Of a DNA stretch of 29,337 nt, positions 7,709 to 16,820 are shown piece after piece; positions within the stretch are counted from its first letter, which is position 1, and each line of letters begins with the position of its first letter. A model generated the notes under the pieces. That model was not told where the DNA came from. It saw only the letters and a program-made list of their open reading frames with translations, and made no database searches. The stretch is from NCBI GenBank assembly GCA_035500455.1, contig DATJXG010000440.1, positions 1 to 29,337 on the forward strand. Reading direction: 5' to 3'. Source of the DNA: DATJXG01 sp035500455 (GTDB lineage Bacteria; Acidobacteriota; Terriglobia; Terriglobales; Acidobacteriaceae). The translations under genes and the position numbers were made by a program.

Positions 7709-8635
7709 TCAGCCAGTCTGCAACCACGTACTCGACGGGAAGTGCCCGGAAGGATCGGCGGAAAGCGCCAGTCCGCGATAGCCGTCGGCGGCCTCGTAGT
7801 CCGGAAGAAGCTCCTTCAGTTGTTTGGAACAGGCGTAATGCAGCCCGGAAAGGCTGCTGAGCACCCGCAGCCGGTCGTTGTTTACCAGAAGGGCTAGTAA
7901 CAGCGCGCTCTCCTGCCAGCCGAACGGCTTGAACAGTGCGCTGCGCGGATAAAGGTAGGGGAAAAATATGTCGTGGATATGGATGAACACTCCCGGCGCG
8001 AGCCTGGGAATGATGTCGAGATAGATGCGGATGACGTCCGACCCAACTTTTACGGTGTGGCTGGAATCGACAAACAGAAGGTCGCCGGAAGAGAGTTCGG
8101 AAAAAATCGACGCATCAACATTTTGACAGAGCTCCGGAACCAGGCGGATGTGCTGTGCCTGGCGGCGCAGCGCCGACGCCGGAAACGGCTCGATGCAAGT
8201 TATTTCCGGCATCTTGCCCGATTCACCGCAGCTCATTTCCGTGGCGTGCAGCATGCACATGGTGGAAACCCCGCTGCCGATTTCAATAATTCGACGAGGT
8301 TTCCACCGTCGAACGAAGCAATGCAGCACCTGAGACTCGATTGGGCCGAAGCCCAATCCCCAGTCTCCCCGTGTCAGGCTATCGTAGAACTGTAAACCCG
8401 CGACTTCCTGGTAATAGTCCCGGCACGTCTCCGCCAGCCATTCGAACTGCGATGGCACATTCCAATCGAGCCCGGTCAGCGAACTCGGACCCGTCCATAG
8501 CTCGCGGTTGGCGCGCAACCACGCAAAGTCCGGCATGGGACTGTAGTAGTGCTTAGGGAAACAATGCACACCCGCCCGGTCCAGGAGCATAAAGACCCGA
8601 AACAATTGCTGTTTGAGCAGACGACGTGCAGCCAC
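7709..8635 (-). CDS. Class I SAM-dependent methyltransferase
   Basis: Predicted cytoplasmic 308-residue methyltransferase of the class I Rossmann type, similar in layout to Methyltransf_24. Motif I is IIEIGSGVST (116-125). The acidic end of strand 2 is Glu149 in CIEPFP. DLLFVDSSHTVKVGSD (about 184-199) corresponds to the later strand that often holds catalytic or metal-binding acids, and is followed by HIHDIFFP. The GTG start at 8635 is supported by a GGAGG seven bases upstream. In this locus it probably methylates a sugar hydroxyl or a polymer end, but nothing in the sequence fixes the acceptor. It is separated from the sulfotransferase gene by 107 bases and converges with the beta-helix pair. 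Confidence 0.75.
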   Translation of the reverse strand: MAARRLLKQQLFRVFMLLDRAGVHCFPKHYYSPMPDFAWLRANRELWTGPSSLTGLDWNVPSQFEWLAETCRDYYQEVAGLQFYDSLTRGDWGLGFGPIESQVLHCFVRRWKPRRIIEIGSGVSTMCMLHATEMSCGESGKMPEITCIEPFPASALRRQAQHIRLVPELCQNVDASIFSELSSGDLLFVDSSHTVKVGSDVIRIYLDIIPRLAPGVFIHIHDIFFPYLYPRSALFKPFGWQESALLLALLVNNDRLRVLSSLSGLHYACSKQLKELLPDYEAADGYRGLALSADPSGHFPSSTWLQTG

Positions 8636-8687
8636 GCTTTAGCCTCCGGGAAACGAGTCCCCATACAGAAACCATCCCTCCCGCGCA

Positions 8688-8711
8688 GCAGGCCGCGCAA
8701 CGATGGCCTGC
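8688..8711. other. Short hairpin between sulfotransferase and methyltransferase genes
   Basis: GCAGGCC (8688-8694) and GGCCTGC (8705-8711) form a perfect 7-bp stem with a 10-base loop in the 107-base gap. No T tract follows on the minus strand, so it is not a standard terminator. It may be an RNA-processing or stability hairpin, or chance in GC-rich DNA. Confidence 0.25.
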
Positions 8712-8742
8712 CCTCGATTGCAGCTCCAAACAGAAGGACTGC

Positions 8743-9777
8743 TCATGGAGAAGATGGCGACGCCAGCCTGCGCTGACCTCGAAGTTTCATCTCGCGGAAT
8801 CTCGCCAGCAGTGCGAGCGGCGCCAGACAATAGAGCCTGACAATGAACTCATCCCATTGGCGCAGCACACGGTAGGCCACACTGTCCCACACGCGTTCCC
8901 CAATACCGGGCTCGTTCTCAGAAGACTCCGCAGCCGCGGACCATGCCGGCCAGTCTCCGCCGCTCTGCCGGCGCCACAGCCGAATGTAGCGTCCGATTTT
9001 TTGCTTCAGGGCGCCAGGCAGAATTTCGTTCCGGTTGGCGCGTGAGATTTCACCGCCTCGTACTCGCGCATGATGCTCCGCCGTGTAGATAGCAGAGCGA
9101 TCCGCGCCTTCCAATGACGCTACCTGCGGCGAGAACGGCAAGTTCAGGAATTCGCATACACCCATCATCACACCGGCCGGGTCGGAAACCAGCTTCTCGT
9201 ATTGCACCTCGCAGACCGCCACGCCGTTCTTCACCAACCGATCACGCTCACGCTTGAGAACCCGGCAACCGAGCAACGCCCGCAAGACCATTCCCCTTCG
9301 CGTAAACCACGACTCCTCAGATTTGGCCGCGCGGATCACGCTTTCGCACACCCCAGCCGGATCGCGCCAGACAATAAGAAATTTGGCTTCCGGGAACATG
9401 CGCGACAGCTCTTGCATCCGGTCATAGTAGTTCGGCGATTTCTCGCCACACACGATCGCACTCCGAGCGGCGGCGTACTCCTCGTAGGCCCGCTGCGCTG
9501 CAGAATGCAGGCCATCGCCGGAACCGCATAGCCGCAACGGTTGCATGCCATGCCGGCTCAGGGCGTTATTCCAGAACTCCCAACGCTCGGTCCATTCCGA
9601 ACTCTCTAAGGATTTCCAAAACAACGGCCGAAGCAGCAGCAGATCGCCTTCGTACAGCAACGCAATCTGCGGATGCTTGTTGAGCAGGGCATACATGAGC
9701 GACGTGCCCGAGCGCCACATGCCTACCACGAAGAGCTTTGCCGGCTTGCGACTGCGAATTGGCGAATTTGCCGTCAT
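8743..9777 (-). CDS. PAPS-dependent sulfotransferase family protein
   Basis: Predicted 344-residue sulfotransferase, which would transfer sulfate from PAPS to a hydroxyl or amine of a sugar. The 5'-phosphosulfate loop is GMWRSGTSL (19-27). The 3'-phosphate site is FLIVWRDPAGVCESVIR (133-149, Arg138 and Ser146), as in Sulfotransfer_1/3 proteins. KSPNYYDRM (113-121) is typical of the region before it. The open frame runs back to 10008 inside the GT4 gene, but the ATG at 9777 starts only seven bases after that gene's stop and begins a normal family N-terminus, so I use it. It is probably co-transcribed with the GT4 gene. Sulfation of the exopolysaccharide is inferred. No PAPS synthesis genes lie in the window. 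Confidence 0.85.
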   Translation of the reverse strand: MTANSPIRSRKPAKLFVVGMWRSGTSLMYALLNKHPQIALLYEGDLLLLRPLFWKSLESSEWTERWEFWNNALSRHGMQPLRLCGSGDGLHSAAQRAYEEYAAARSAIVCGEKSPNYYDRMQELSRMFPEAKFLIVWRDPAGVCESVIRAAKSEESWFTRRGMVLRALLGCRVLKRERDRLVKNGVAVCEVQYEKLVSDPAGVMMGVCEFLNLPFSPQVASLEGADRSAIYTAEHHARVRGGEISRANRNEILPGALKQKIGRYIRLWRRQSGGDWPAWSAAAESSENEPGIGERVWDSVAYRVLRQWDEFIVRLYCLAPLALLARFREMKLRGQRRLASPSSP

Positions 9778-9784
9778 TAGAATC

Positions 9785-10963
9785 TCAGTTGTTAAGGGCG
9801 TTCCTGCGGCGGCGCAGCGTCTGCTGATAAATCTCAAACAACATCTCGTAATTCCGCCGTGCGGTGTATTTACTCTCGTATTCCGAACGCGCCGCCGTTC
9901 CCATCGCTCGCACTTCCGCGGGATGGTTCCACGCCCAGGTAACCTTGGCGGCCAGATCGTCGGCGTTGCCGGCTTCGAAGTGCAGCCCGGTGCGGCAGTC
10001 TTCAACAATTTCCTGCATGGCTCCCAGGCGCGAACAAATCACCGGGACACCGCAGGCAAAGGCTTCGGCGATCGTAAGCGGGAAGCCCTCGTACCACTCG
10101 CTGGGAAACACCAGCGCGCGCGCCTGTTTGATTACTTCGAGAGTCTGATTTCTGGGCAGGCGCCCAAGATAATGAACACATGATGACCGGCCCGCGCTCT
10201 CTACCTCACTCGCCAGCGGTCCGTTGCCCACCACAATGAGCTTGACCCCTGACAGGCGATGCCACGCCGCCAGCATCGTGGAGACGCCTTTCTGCGCGGC
10301 TAGTCTCCCGACGAAAACGCAGTACCCGCCGTCCCCATTGCCTACGCCGGGATCGGGCTCGACGAAATTCGGTTTGATCACGATCCGGTCCGCCGGCAGG
10401 CCGCCTTCTATAAACTTCTGGCGCGCAAACTGGGTGAGAGCGACGTAGCAGTCCACCTTTTCACTCCATGTCCCAAGGTTGCGGTGGATCGCAAGCATGC
10501 CCGCCAGCGCGGCGGTAGCCAGGCGCGAATCTCGATAGCATCCATGCTTCACCCCCTGCCACAGAGTTCCACGCAGGCACTCTTCACACAAATGGCCGTC
10601 GCGAAAGAATGTGGATGTGGGGCAAAACAAACGGTAGTTGTGCAAAGTATGTACCACAGGAATCCCCGCGCGCTGGCACGCATAGAGCACGGACGGCGAT
10701 ATCGTCGGTACCAGGTTATGAACGTGGACCAGGTCCGGTGCCTCGGATTCCAGGAGCGCCTGGAATCGCTTGTACCATTGGTTCGACCATGTCGCCTGAA
10801 TCGCTGCCGCAACCTTCTGCTGCAGGCCGTCGGGCGACGTTACCTGCTCCGTGACCAGGCCGACCTCGACCCCATGCTGGCGGAGCAGTTCCGCTTCGGA
10901 TTCGAAGACTTCGTCTTCGCCGCCGCGGTTGAGGTAGCGGTTATAGACGGAGAGAATTTTCAC
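9785..10963 (-). CDS. GT4 family glycosyltransferase
   Basis: Predicted cytoplasmic 392-residue retaining glycosyltransferase with a GT-B fold. The N-terminal acceptor half (1-195) begins MKILSVYNRYLNRGGEDEVF and holds HTLHNYRLFCP and the cysteine block CEECL...GCYR, typical of one GT4 subgroup. The C-terminal nucleotide-sugar half (206-375) has FVGRLAAQKG and the E-x7-E motif in EGFPLTIAE (Glu292 and Glu300). Its ATG overlaps the upstream stop as ATGA, indicating translational coupling. It is closely related to the GT4 half of that upstream gene, so the two probably add successive, chemically similar sugars. Donor and linkage are unknown. Confidence 0.9.
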   Translation of the reverse strand: MKILSVYNRYLNRGGEDEVFESEAELLRQHGVEVGLVTEQVTSPDGLQQKVAAAIQATWSNQWYKRFQALLESEAPDLVHVHNLVPTISPSVLYACQRAGIPVVHTLHNYRLFCPTSTFFRDGHLCEECLRGTLWQGVKHGCYRDSRLATAALAGMLAIHRNLGTWSEKVDCYVALTQFARQKFIEGGLPADRIVIKPNFVEPDPGVGNGDGGYCVFVGRLAAQKGVSTMLAAWHRLSGVKLIVVGNGPLASEVESAGRSSCVHYLGRLPRNQTLEVIKQARALVFPSEWYEGFPLTIAEAFACGVPVICSRLGAMQEIVEDCRTGLHFEAGNADDLAAKVTWAWNHPAEVRAMGTAARSEYESKYTARRNYEMLFEIYQQTLRRRRNALNN

Positions 10964-12972
10964 GCCACCACCTGCACGGGAACTTCCGCCGGGCGCGTGA
11001 AGAGCGCGTCCACCTGCAAGACGGTTCCGTCGAGCGGTGAATTAAGTTGATCGAGGTTTCCCGAATACTCGAAACCCGAACCCAGCAGCATGTTGTAAAT
11101 GGAATCGAATTGCGCCTGCCCGTCATAAAGCGGAGCGACCGAGACTTCCACGATCACGAAGTCCACCTTATTAAGGATCTGGCTCGCGCCCCGCAACACT
11201 CTGTCCTCAAAGCCCTGCACATCGATCTTGAGCAGGGTCTTGGGCTGCAACTCCAGGGTGTCGGCAAACTCGTCGAGAGATTTGAGCGGCACTTCGATCG
11301 CCTCGTTCCTGGCGCTCCACGGAAAAGCCGCCTGGTGCAGGTTCGACATCCGCAGGATGGAGGAAGCCTTGGAGAAATTACTCCGCCAGAACGTCACCGA
11401 GCCGCTCTCATCCCCCACGGCAACCTGAAAAACTTCCAGGAAGCCGGTTTTACCCAGGGTTTTCCGGATCTTGTCGCAGCACTCCGGCAACGGCTCGAAC
11501 GCGTAGATGCGCGCGTTGTGCAGAATGGAATGGGCCGCGGAGGAGAACTCTCCATTGTGCGCGCCCACGTCGATCACGGTTCTTACATCGGCGACTTTTA
11601 GCCACGGCTTGTTCAGCTTGAGAAACTCGCCGATGTGGACGCCATTGATCACCAGCGATGGCAGCGACATGAGTTGCTCCGGATCCTGCAAAGCCGTCGT
11701 CAGGTAGTTCCAGCCTTTGCCCATGAGATCGACGCCGCGCCGCACTTGAATCGCAACCCTGTTCTTGGTTACGGGCAGAGGCGCCGGAGCGGGCTTCATG
11801 GAGGGGACCACGTGCCGGTAAATATCGGTAAGCATCTCGTAGTTCTTTTCCGCTGTGTATTTCTCTTCGTATTCACGGCGCGCGGCGTGGCGCATTTCCT
11901 TCAATCTTTGCGGATGTTGCCACGCCCAGGCGACCTTTTCCGCAAGGTCATCCGGGTTCCCCGCGGTGAAGTGCAAGCCCGTCTCGCCATCCTTGACGAT
12001 CTCCTCCATGGCTCCCACCCGCGAACAGATCACGGGCGTGGCGCAGGCGAAGGCTTCGGCGATGGTGAGCGGAAAATTCTCGTAACATGCGCTGGGCAGC
12101 ACCAGGAAGCGCGCCTTGCGCACAGTGGCGAGGGTGTGTGGCCGCTGCAAGCGTCCACGAAAGGTAACGCTGGTGAGGTTCTTGGTGGCGGCATGGTTCT
12201 CGAGCCTTTCGCGCTCGTCGCCGTCTCCCACGATGACCAGTGGAATGCTGTTGCCCAGGCGCTCCCACGCTTCGAGCAGCGTGCTCACGCCTTTTTCCGG
12301 GGAGAGCCTGCCCACGAATACTGCATATTCGCCGGTCCCGAAATCCGGGCCGGGATCCGGATCAACAAAGTTTGGTTTCACGGTGATCTTCTCCGCCGGT
12401 AGTCCGCCAAGTACGAATTTGTCTCTGGCAAATTGTGACAGTGCGACGTAGTGATCCACTTTCGTGTTCCACGTGTCGCGGTGGCGATGCACCTGTAGCA
12501 TCAGTGCAACGCTGGCTGTGGCCAGATGCGAGTTGCGATAGCACTTGTGCCGGATCGAACTCCACAGAGTGTGATCCACACACTCCTGGCAGCGGTGCCC
12601 ATCGCGGAACAAAGTGGCGGCAGGACAAAGCAGACGATAGTTATGCAGCGTTTGAACGACAGGGATTCCGTGCTCCGCGCAGGCCAGATACACGGACGGG
12701 GAAACCATGACGAAGGTATTGTGGATGTGGACCAGTTCCGGCTTTTCCACCGCCAGCATCTCGGTAAATTCCTGCTGGGTGTCTGAGGCGGAGACAATTC
12801 TCGCCGCCAGGGCCAAGCGCTGGCCTAGCGTCACATCCTCCAGTTCGAGATTACTGCGCCGGTAAACGACTACTTCATGACCTGCCCGTTCCAGCAGGTG
12901 GCGCTCTTGATCAAAAACAACGTCTTCTCCCCCAGGTTGCTGGTATTCATTGTGGACAAGAATGATCTTCAC
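10960..12972 (-). CDS. Bifunctional GT4 glycosyltransferase-FkbM methyltransferase fusion
   Basis: Predicted 670-residue two-domain enzyme. Residues 1-385 form a GT4 glycosyltransferase very similar to the next gene (PGGEDVVF, HTLxNYRLxCP-type block, FVGRLSPEKG, E-x7-E at Glu298 and Glu306 in ENFPLTIAE). A Pro-rich linker (about 390-405) leads to an FkbM-type SAM methyltransferase with motif I TVIDVGAHNGEF (465-476), FEPLPE, and LLKIDVQGFEDRVLRGA. The arrangement suggests that a sugar is added and then O-methylated by one polypeptide. The frame opens at a GTG at 13008. I prefer the GTG at 12972, because VKIILVHNEY then aligns with the start of the paralogue and a GGGAG lies about ten bases upstream. 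The start is therefore somewhat uncertain. The 3' end overlaps the next gene as ATGA. Confidence 0.88.
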   Translation of the reverse strand: MKIILVHNEYQQPGGEDVVFDQERHLLERAGHEVVVYRRSNLELEDVTLGQRLALAARIVSASDTQQEFTEMLAVEKPELVHIHNTFVMVSPSVYLACAEHGIPVVQTLHNYRLLCPAATLFRDGHRCQECVDHTLWSSIRHKCYRNSHLATASVALMLQVHRHRDTWNTKVDHYVALSQFARDKFVLGGLPAEKITVKPNFVDPDPGPDFGTGEYAVFVGRLSPEKGVSTLLEAWERLGNSIPLVIVGDGDERERLENHAATKNLTSVTFRGRLQRPHTLATVRKARFLVLPSACYENFPLTIAEAFACATPVICSRVGAMEEIVKDGETGLHFTAGNPDDLAEKVAWAWQHPQRLKEMRHAARREYEEKYTAEKNYEMLTDIYRHVVPSMKPAPAPLPVTKNRVAIQVRRGVDLMGKGWNYLTTALQDPEQLMSLPSLVINGVHIGEFLKLNKPWLKVADVRTVIDVGAHNGEFSSAAHSILHNARIYAFEPLPECCDKIRKTLGKTGFLEVFQVAVGDESGSVTFWRSNFSKASSILRMSNLHQAAFPWSARNEAIEVPLKSLDEFADTLELQPKTLLKIDVQGFEDRVLRGASQILNKVDFVIVEVSVAPLYDGQAQFDSIYNMLLGSGFEYSGNLDQLNSPLDGTVLQVDALFTRPAEVPVQVVA

Positions 12973-13012
12973 AGATCTACATCTCCCGGACCGGCGTTTG
13001 ACTACCACCAGG

Positions 13013-13804
13013 TCACAACAAGGCCCCGTTGCAGACGTAGTTCACGTTCTTGCGATGTCCTACGTAGTCCAGCACGTCCTCCAGTTCTCCCCACAGCCCC
13101 AACTGTTCAATCTCCCACGAGTGCCCGTACAGGTGCCAGGTGCCTCCGTGGAGCATTACCTGGTCGAACAGCCTCTTTCCCAGCACCGGCCAATTGGAAA
13201 GCGCGCTGCGATGCAGCCATCCGTTGGCCAGGCAATCGAGCCTGCGCGACCGCCCTACGTTCTTCGCGTAATTCATTACCGGATGCGGATACGCCTGCAG
13301 GCTCACCCTCATTTCATAAGGCTCGGACTGCATCCCGGTTGCCAGCATGCGCACGGTTCGAGCACCGCTATACCCGGCAGCTTTCAGAGTCTGCATGACT
13401 TCCTGGTTGTAACGTCCGCCGGGATAACAGAACATCCGCACTTCGCGGCCCAGCGTATCTTCGAGCGCGTGTTTACAGGGAACCACCTCTTCTCTCAGTT
13501 CATCCCCCGAGAGCTGCGAGAGATTCCTATGCGAGACGCTGTGCGCCCCGATCTCGAAGCCCTCCTCCGCCAGATGCCGCAGCGCCTGCGAATCCAGCGA
13601 ACTCTTCGAATCTCGAAACGGGTTCAGGGGCACATAGAACGTGCCGCCGATGCCCCGCGAATGCAGCAATTCGGCAATCCTGAGATCAGCCTTGTCCCCA
13701 TCATCCCAACTGGTGGTGACGAATCTCGTCGTCCCCGATGGAGGCAGCGCCTGGCCTCGGTGATCATGCGCCGAGCGATTTGGTCTTGTTACCAGTGAAC
13801 TCAT
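13013..13804 (-). CDS. NodB-type polysaccharide deacetylase
   Basis: Predicted 263-residue carbohydrate esterase 4 (NodB homology) enzyme that removes N- or O-acetyl groups from sugars. The metal and catalytic motifs are visible: SWDDGD (32-37, Asp34 and Asp35), the HSVSH zinc pair (His88 and His92), and RMFCYPGGRYN (123-133). HLYGHSWE near residue 225 is also conserved in this group. No signal peptide is seen, so it probably acts in the cytoplasm on a lipid-linked or nucleotide-linked intermediate. The ATG has no clear Shine-Dalgarno sequence. It lies 31 bases after the Wzy-like gene and 40 bases before the GT4-FkbM start, within the same operon. Confidence 0.85.
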   Translation of the reverse strand: MSSLVTRPNRSAHDHRGQALPPSGTTRFVTTSWDDGDKADLRIAELLHSRGIGGTFYVPLNPFRDSKSSLDSQALRHLAEEGFEIGAHSVSHRNLSQLSGDELREEVVPCKHALEDTLGREVRMFCYPGGRYNQEVMQTLKAAGYSGARTVRMLATGMQSEPYEMRVSLQAYPHPVMNYAKNVGRSRRLDCLANGWLHRSALSNWPVLGKRLFDQVMLHGGTWHLYGHSWEIEQLGLWGELEDVLDYVGHRKNVNYVCNGALL

Positions 13805-13835
13805 CTGAGGCGCAGTAACGATGTTGCGCGGACAA

Positions 13836-15389
13836 TCACACGGCCGCCACGGCTCGCGGTGTTGCGGCGACTTCTTCTTTGGTGGGGATCTGCCAGCGGA
13901 TGATGCCCAGGGCCAGGCCCACGAAGAAGTAGAACGGGATCGCGCTGGAAGGAAATTCCAGGGCCGGCTCCACGCTCATCGTGAGCATGAACACCAGATA
14001 CATCACGAACAGCCAGAGCACCAGGTCTCCCGCCAATTTGCTGGCATAGCGCCGGTATCGAAAGGCATGCCAAAAACGCAGGCAGATAAAAAACTGAAAG
14101 AGCAACCAGCCCAGGGCGCCGATCACCCCGAGCCTGGCGAGAATGCTCAGGCTGGAGTTGTGCGGCTGCCGCACCGAAACGCCGGTCTTGGGGTCCACAT
14201 AATTGATCAGCGGCCTGCCAAAGCCCACTCCGAATACGGGGCTGGTGAGGAATCGGTCGTAGGCCTGATTCAGCCAGTCCACGCGGCTTTCCACCGTGCT
14301 CCCGGGAGTGCCCGCCTCACCCGATACGCTGCGCAAGTGGGCCAGAAAGAAATCGAGATCAACCTTGCCGATGCGCCCGGAGATTTCAACGCCCATCACC
14401 GAAGTCAGCACGAAGATTCCCAGCAGTGAAACAGCCACCGCGCTGGTCAAGAGTAGAGTCTTCTTGGCCTCGCCAAGAACGGTAAAGACCACCAGCGCGA
14501 TCATGAGGCCGAGATACATCGACCGGTCCTGGTGAAGCGCGAGTCCAAACAATTGCGCCAGGGCCATCGCGATCAGAATCCACGCCGGCCACCTGACAAC
14601 GTACTTCGCCAGCACGATGCAGAACAGCGTTCCCGCCAGCAGGAAGATGTACGTGGTGTGGTAGTTCCCCACAATGGGCACGGGAATAAACACGCCCGAC
14701 TTCGGAGACATGCTCTGCATCTGCGCAGACCAGGGAAACGCCAGGCCATAAAACATATTGATCACGAACAGCACCATCAGCCAGCGCAGCAGAAAAAGCA
14801 GATCCTTGCCTCGGCGCGCCCACAGCAGCCCCAGCAGCAGAAAGATTCCGTCAAGGACCATGGAGGAGTCGCGCAGCGCCCAGACTCCGTACTTGGGCAG
14901 CTCGAACATCAGGTGAATGAAGCTCAGGAACAGAAGGAAGATCAGGCAAAGGGACGCCGGCTCTTTCAGTTCCACGCGCAGTCCGGTTCCAAAGGTAAAG
15001 ATTGCGACGATAAGAGCGAGATACATCAGGCCGTAACTGATGATCACCGGGACGCCCGCCACGTGGATCGTCAGGTTCTCGAAGCCGTAGTTCAACAGCA
15101 TGTAACCGGTCAGGGCCGGCAACACGACCAGTTGCCAGAGTTGCAAATCGAGCGGGTTAAGAAACTTGAATCCGCGAACACAGACCGCTGTGGCGCCTCC
15201 AACTCCCACCAGAACCAGGGTTGGAACCGGATAAAGGGCGATGAGTCCGCCGAGGGCGAAGAATACGACGAACCAGAGGATGCTGTTCGCCGTCATATTC
15301 GGCCGGCGGACCTTGAAGATCCCAGCCCCCATGGACGTTTCGGGTACCAGGACCATCCGCTCGCGCCCCGGATTTTGATGAAACCTCAT
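13836..15389 (-). CDS. Wzy/WaaL-like O-antigen polymerase or ligase
   Basis: Predicted integral membrane protein of 517 residues with about ten to twelve hydrophobic segments. The Wzy_C-type periplasmic region lies around FGVGFGRPLINYVD ... RQPHNSSLSILARLGVIGALGW, with the HNSSL motif typical of O-antigen polymerase and ligase proteins. In a Wzx/Wzy locus it would polymerise flipped repeat units in the periplasm, so a polymerase is favoured over a ligase. The ATG at 15389 overlaps the flippase stop as ATGA. A later ATG (15296) lies closer to the first membrane segment and is an alternative. The adjacent flippase supports the assignment. Confidence 0.85.
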   Translation of the reverse strand: MRFHQNPGRERMVLVPETSMGAGIFKVRRPNMTANSILWFVVFFALGGLIALYPVPTLVLVGVGGATAVCVRGFKFLNPLDLQLWQLVVLPALTGYMLLNYGFENLTIHVAGVPVIISYGLMYLALIVAIFTFGTGLRVELKEPASLCLIFLLFLSFIHLMFELPKYGVWALRDSSMVLDGIFLLLGLLWARRGKDLLFLLRWLMVLFVINMFYGLAFPWSAQMQSMSPKSGVFIPVPIVGNYHTTYIFLLAGTLFCIVLAKYVVRWPAWILIAMALAQLFGLALHQDRSMYLGLMIALVVFTVLGEAKKTLLLTSAVAVSLLGIFVLTSVMGVEISGRIGKVDLDFFLAHLRSVSGEAGTPGSTVESRVDWLNQAYDRFLTSPVFGVGFGRPLINYVDPKTGVSVRQPHNSSLSILARLGVIGALGWLLFQFFICLRFWHAFRYRRYASKLAGDLVLWLFVMYLVFMLTMSVEPALEFPSSAIPFYFFVGLALGIIRWQIPTKEEVAATPRAVAAV

Positions 15390-16783
15390 GAGGCCACCGA
15401 AACTTCAGCGGATTGCATCACCGGAACCGCTTTGCGCACCCTGCCCCGCACCATAAATTCGGCTGCGGCGAAAGCCACAACTTCTGCCGCTGTCCACGAC
15501 CATGCCGCTCCCGCGATTCCCGCGTATTTCGTAGCCGGGATGCCGATCGCCAGCGTGACCACTCCCGCCACCGTAGCCGCAACCAGGACCGACGCCGGAG
15601 ATTCCATTGCCCTCAACGTAGTTGCCGGCCCGAGGAATGCCGACCAGAAAATGGAGCCGATCGCAACCACCCACAAAAATTGTTCCATATCTGTATAACG
15701 TCCGGAGTAGAGCAAACGGAACGCCCGCTCGTGAAAAAAAAGTACCAGGAGCCAATAAACCACTGCGCCAGAAGTAAATAGCAGCGCAATTCTCCGGCTC
15801 AGGACTCCGGCTTTGGTCGCTCCATGCCAGCTATGGCGGCGCGCCGCATAGGGCAATGCCAGGGATGACAGGGCAGCACAAACCTGAAACAGCGGAAGGG
15901 TGAAATTCATCAGGGCTTTGAACGCGCCGGCCTGCGCCTCACCGCAAAAGCTGCTTACCAGGGGATAGAAGATATTGCTCGGAATCCAGATCATGGCCGC
16001 GCCTGCCAGTGCCCATCCGCCATAACCCCAGTGTTGGCGCCAGGTGTCACCCAGGCGTAGCCTGCCGCCGCCGGCGGGCAGATAGGCCTTCAGGTAGAGC
16101 AGCAAAGCAATGCTGGCCACGAGTCCGCCGACTCCCATCACCAGCAACCCCGAGAGAGGGGAGATCAATCCGTATTTGTGCGCCAGGCTAAGGCTCGTCA
16201 GCGTAACCAGCGAGTACAGGACCGCCCCAGCCGCCGAAATCGCCGGAGAGTTGCGGATGTAGAAAACCCGCCGCGCCAGCCAGAACAAGAGCACGACGGG
16301 CATCGCCATCGCCGCTCCTGTCAATGCTGCCGCCAGCGGACTGGTACGGTTCTGTAGGAAAGCCACGACCGCCCAGGCCATCATCGGCAAACTCATGCCT
16401 ACCGCGACCATCCAGTGCAAGGAAAGTAGCGACCGCACATAACCGCGGACGCAGTTGGCATACTTCGACGGCCCAAACACCAGCATGGGCTCGAGCAGCA
16501 GCGACTGGTACAGCACTACCGCCAGCAGGTAAACCGCGAAACCCACTGCGTAGGCGCCGTATTCGCCGGCCGGCATCCAGCGGGCGAGAAAAATGCCCAC
16601 AAGAAAGTTCGATCCCGATACGAAGCCCTGGTCGAGAATGGCGAATCCGCCCTTGCCGATCCACGTCACCACCTGCCGTTGCGACGGCCCACGGGGAACG
16701 CCTTCCGGAGCACCCGGATCGGACGCAGCTTCGACCGTTACACATCCATCTGACTTCACGTCGTCGAATGGCAGATTTTTCAT
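15386..16783 (-). CDS. Wzx-like lipid-linked oligosaccharide flippase
   Basis: Predicted inner-membrane protein of 465 residues with about twelve hydrophobic segments, in the MOP/polysaccharide transporter layout. A soluble N-terminal stretch of about 40 residues precedes the GGFAILDQGFVSGSNFLVGI segment that usually opens these proteins (the dimorphic 'ALxQGxxSGxNF' start). It should flip undecaprenyl-linked repeat units across the membrane. The frame is open back to 16936 inside the glycosylphosphotransferase gene, and the ATG at 16783 is the first one outside it. Its Shine-Dalgarno sequence is weak. It overlaps the Wzy-like gene by four bases. Confidence 0.85.
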   Translation of the reverse strand: MKNLPFDDVKSDGCVTVEAASDPGAPEGVPRGPSQRQVVTWIGKGGFAILDQGFVSGSNFLVGIFLARWMPAGEYGAYAVGFAVYLLAVVLYQSLLLEPMLVFGPSKYANCVRGYVRSLLSLHWMVAVGMSLPMMAWAVVAFLQNRTSPLAAALTGAAMAMPVVLLFWLARRVFYIRNSPAISAAGAVLYSLVTLTSLSLAHKYGLISPLSGLLVMGVGGLVASIALLLYLKAYLPAGGGRLRLGDTWRQHWGYGGWALAGAAMIWIPSNIFYPLVSSFCGEAQAGAFKALMNFTLPLFQVCAALSSLALPYAARRHSWHGATKAGVLSRRIALLFTSGAVVYWLLVLFFHERAFRLLYSGRYTDMEQFLWVVAIGSIFWSAFLGPATTLRAMESPASVLVAATVAGVVTLAIGIPATKYAGIAGAAWSWTAAEVVAFAAAEFMVRGRVRKAVPVMQSAEVSVAS

Positions 16784-16820
16784 TTGGGACTCAGGAACGT
16801 TCGATGCTTTGCTGCCAGGA

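Noticed and set aside
14532..15698. Long plus-strand open frame opposite the Wzy and Wzx-like genes
   Set aside because: It is exactly antisense to two well-supported membrane-protein genes and its product is a low-complexity His/Gln/Asp-rich sequence, as expected from the reverse strand of GC-rich hydrophobic codons.
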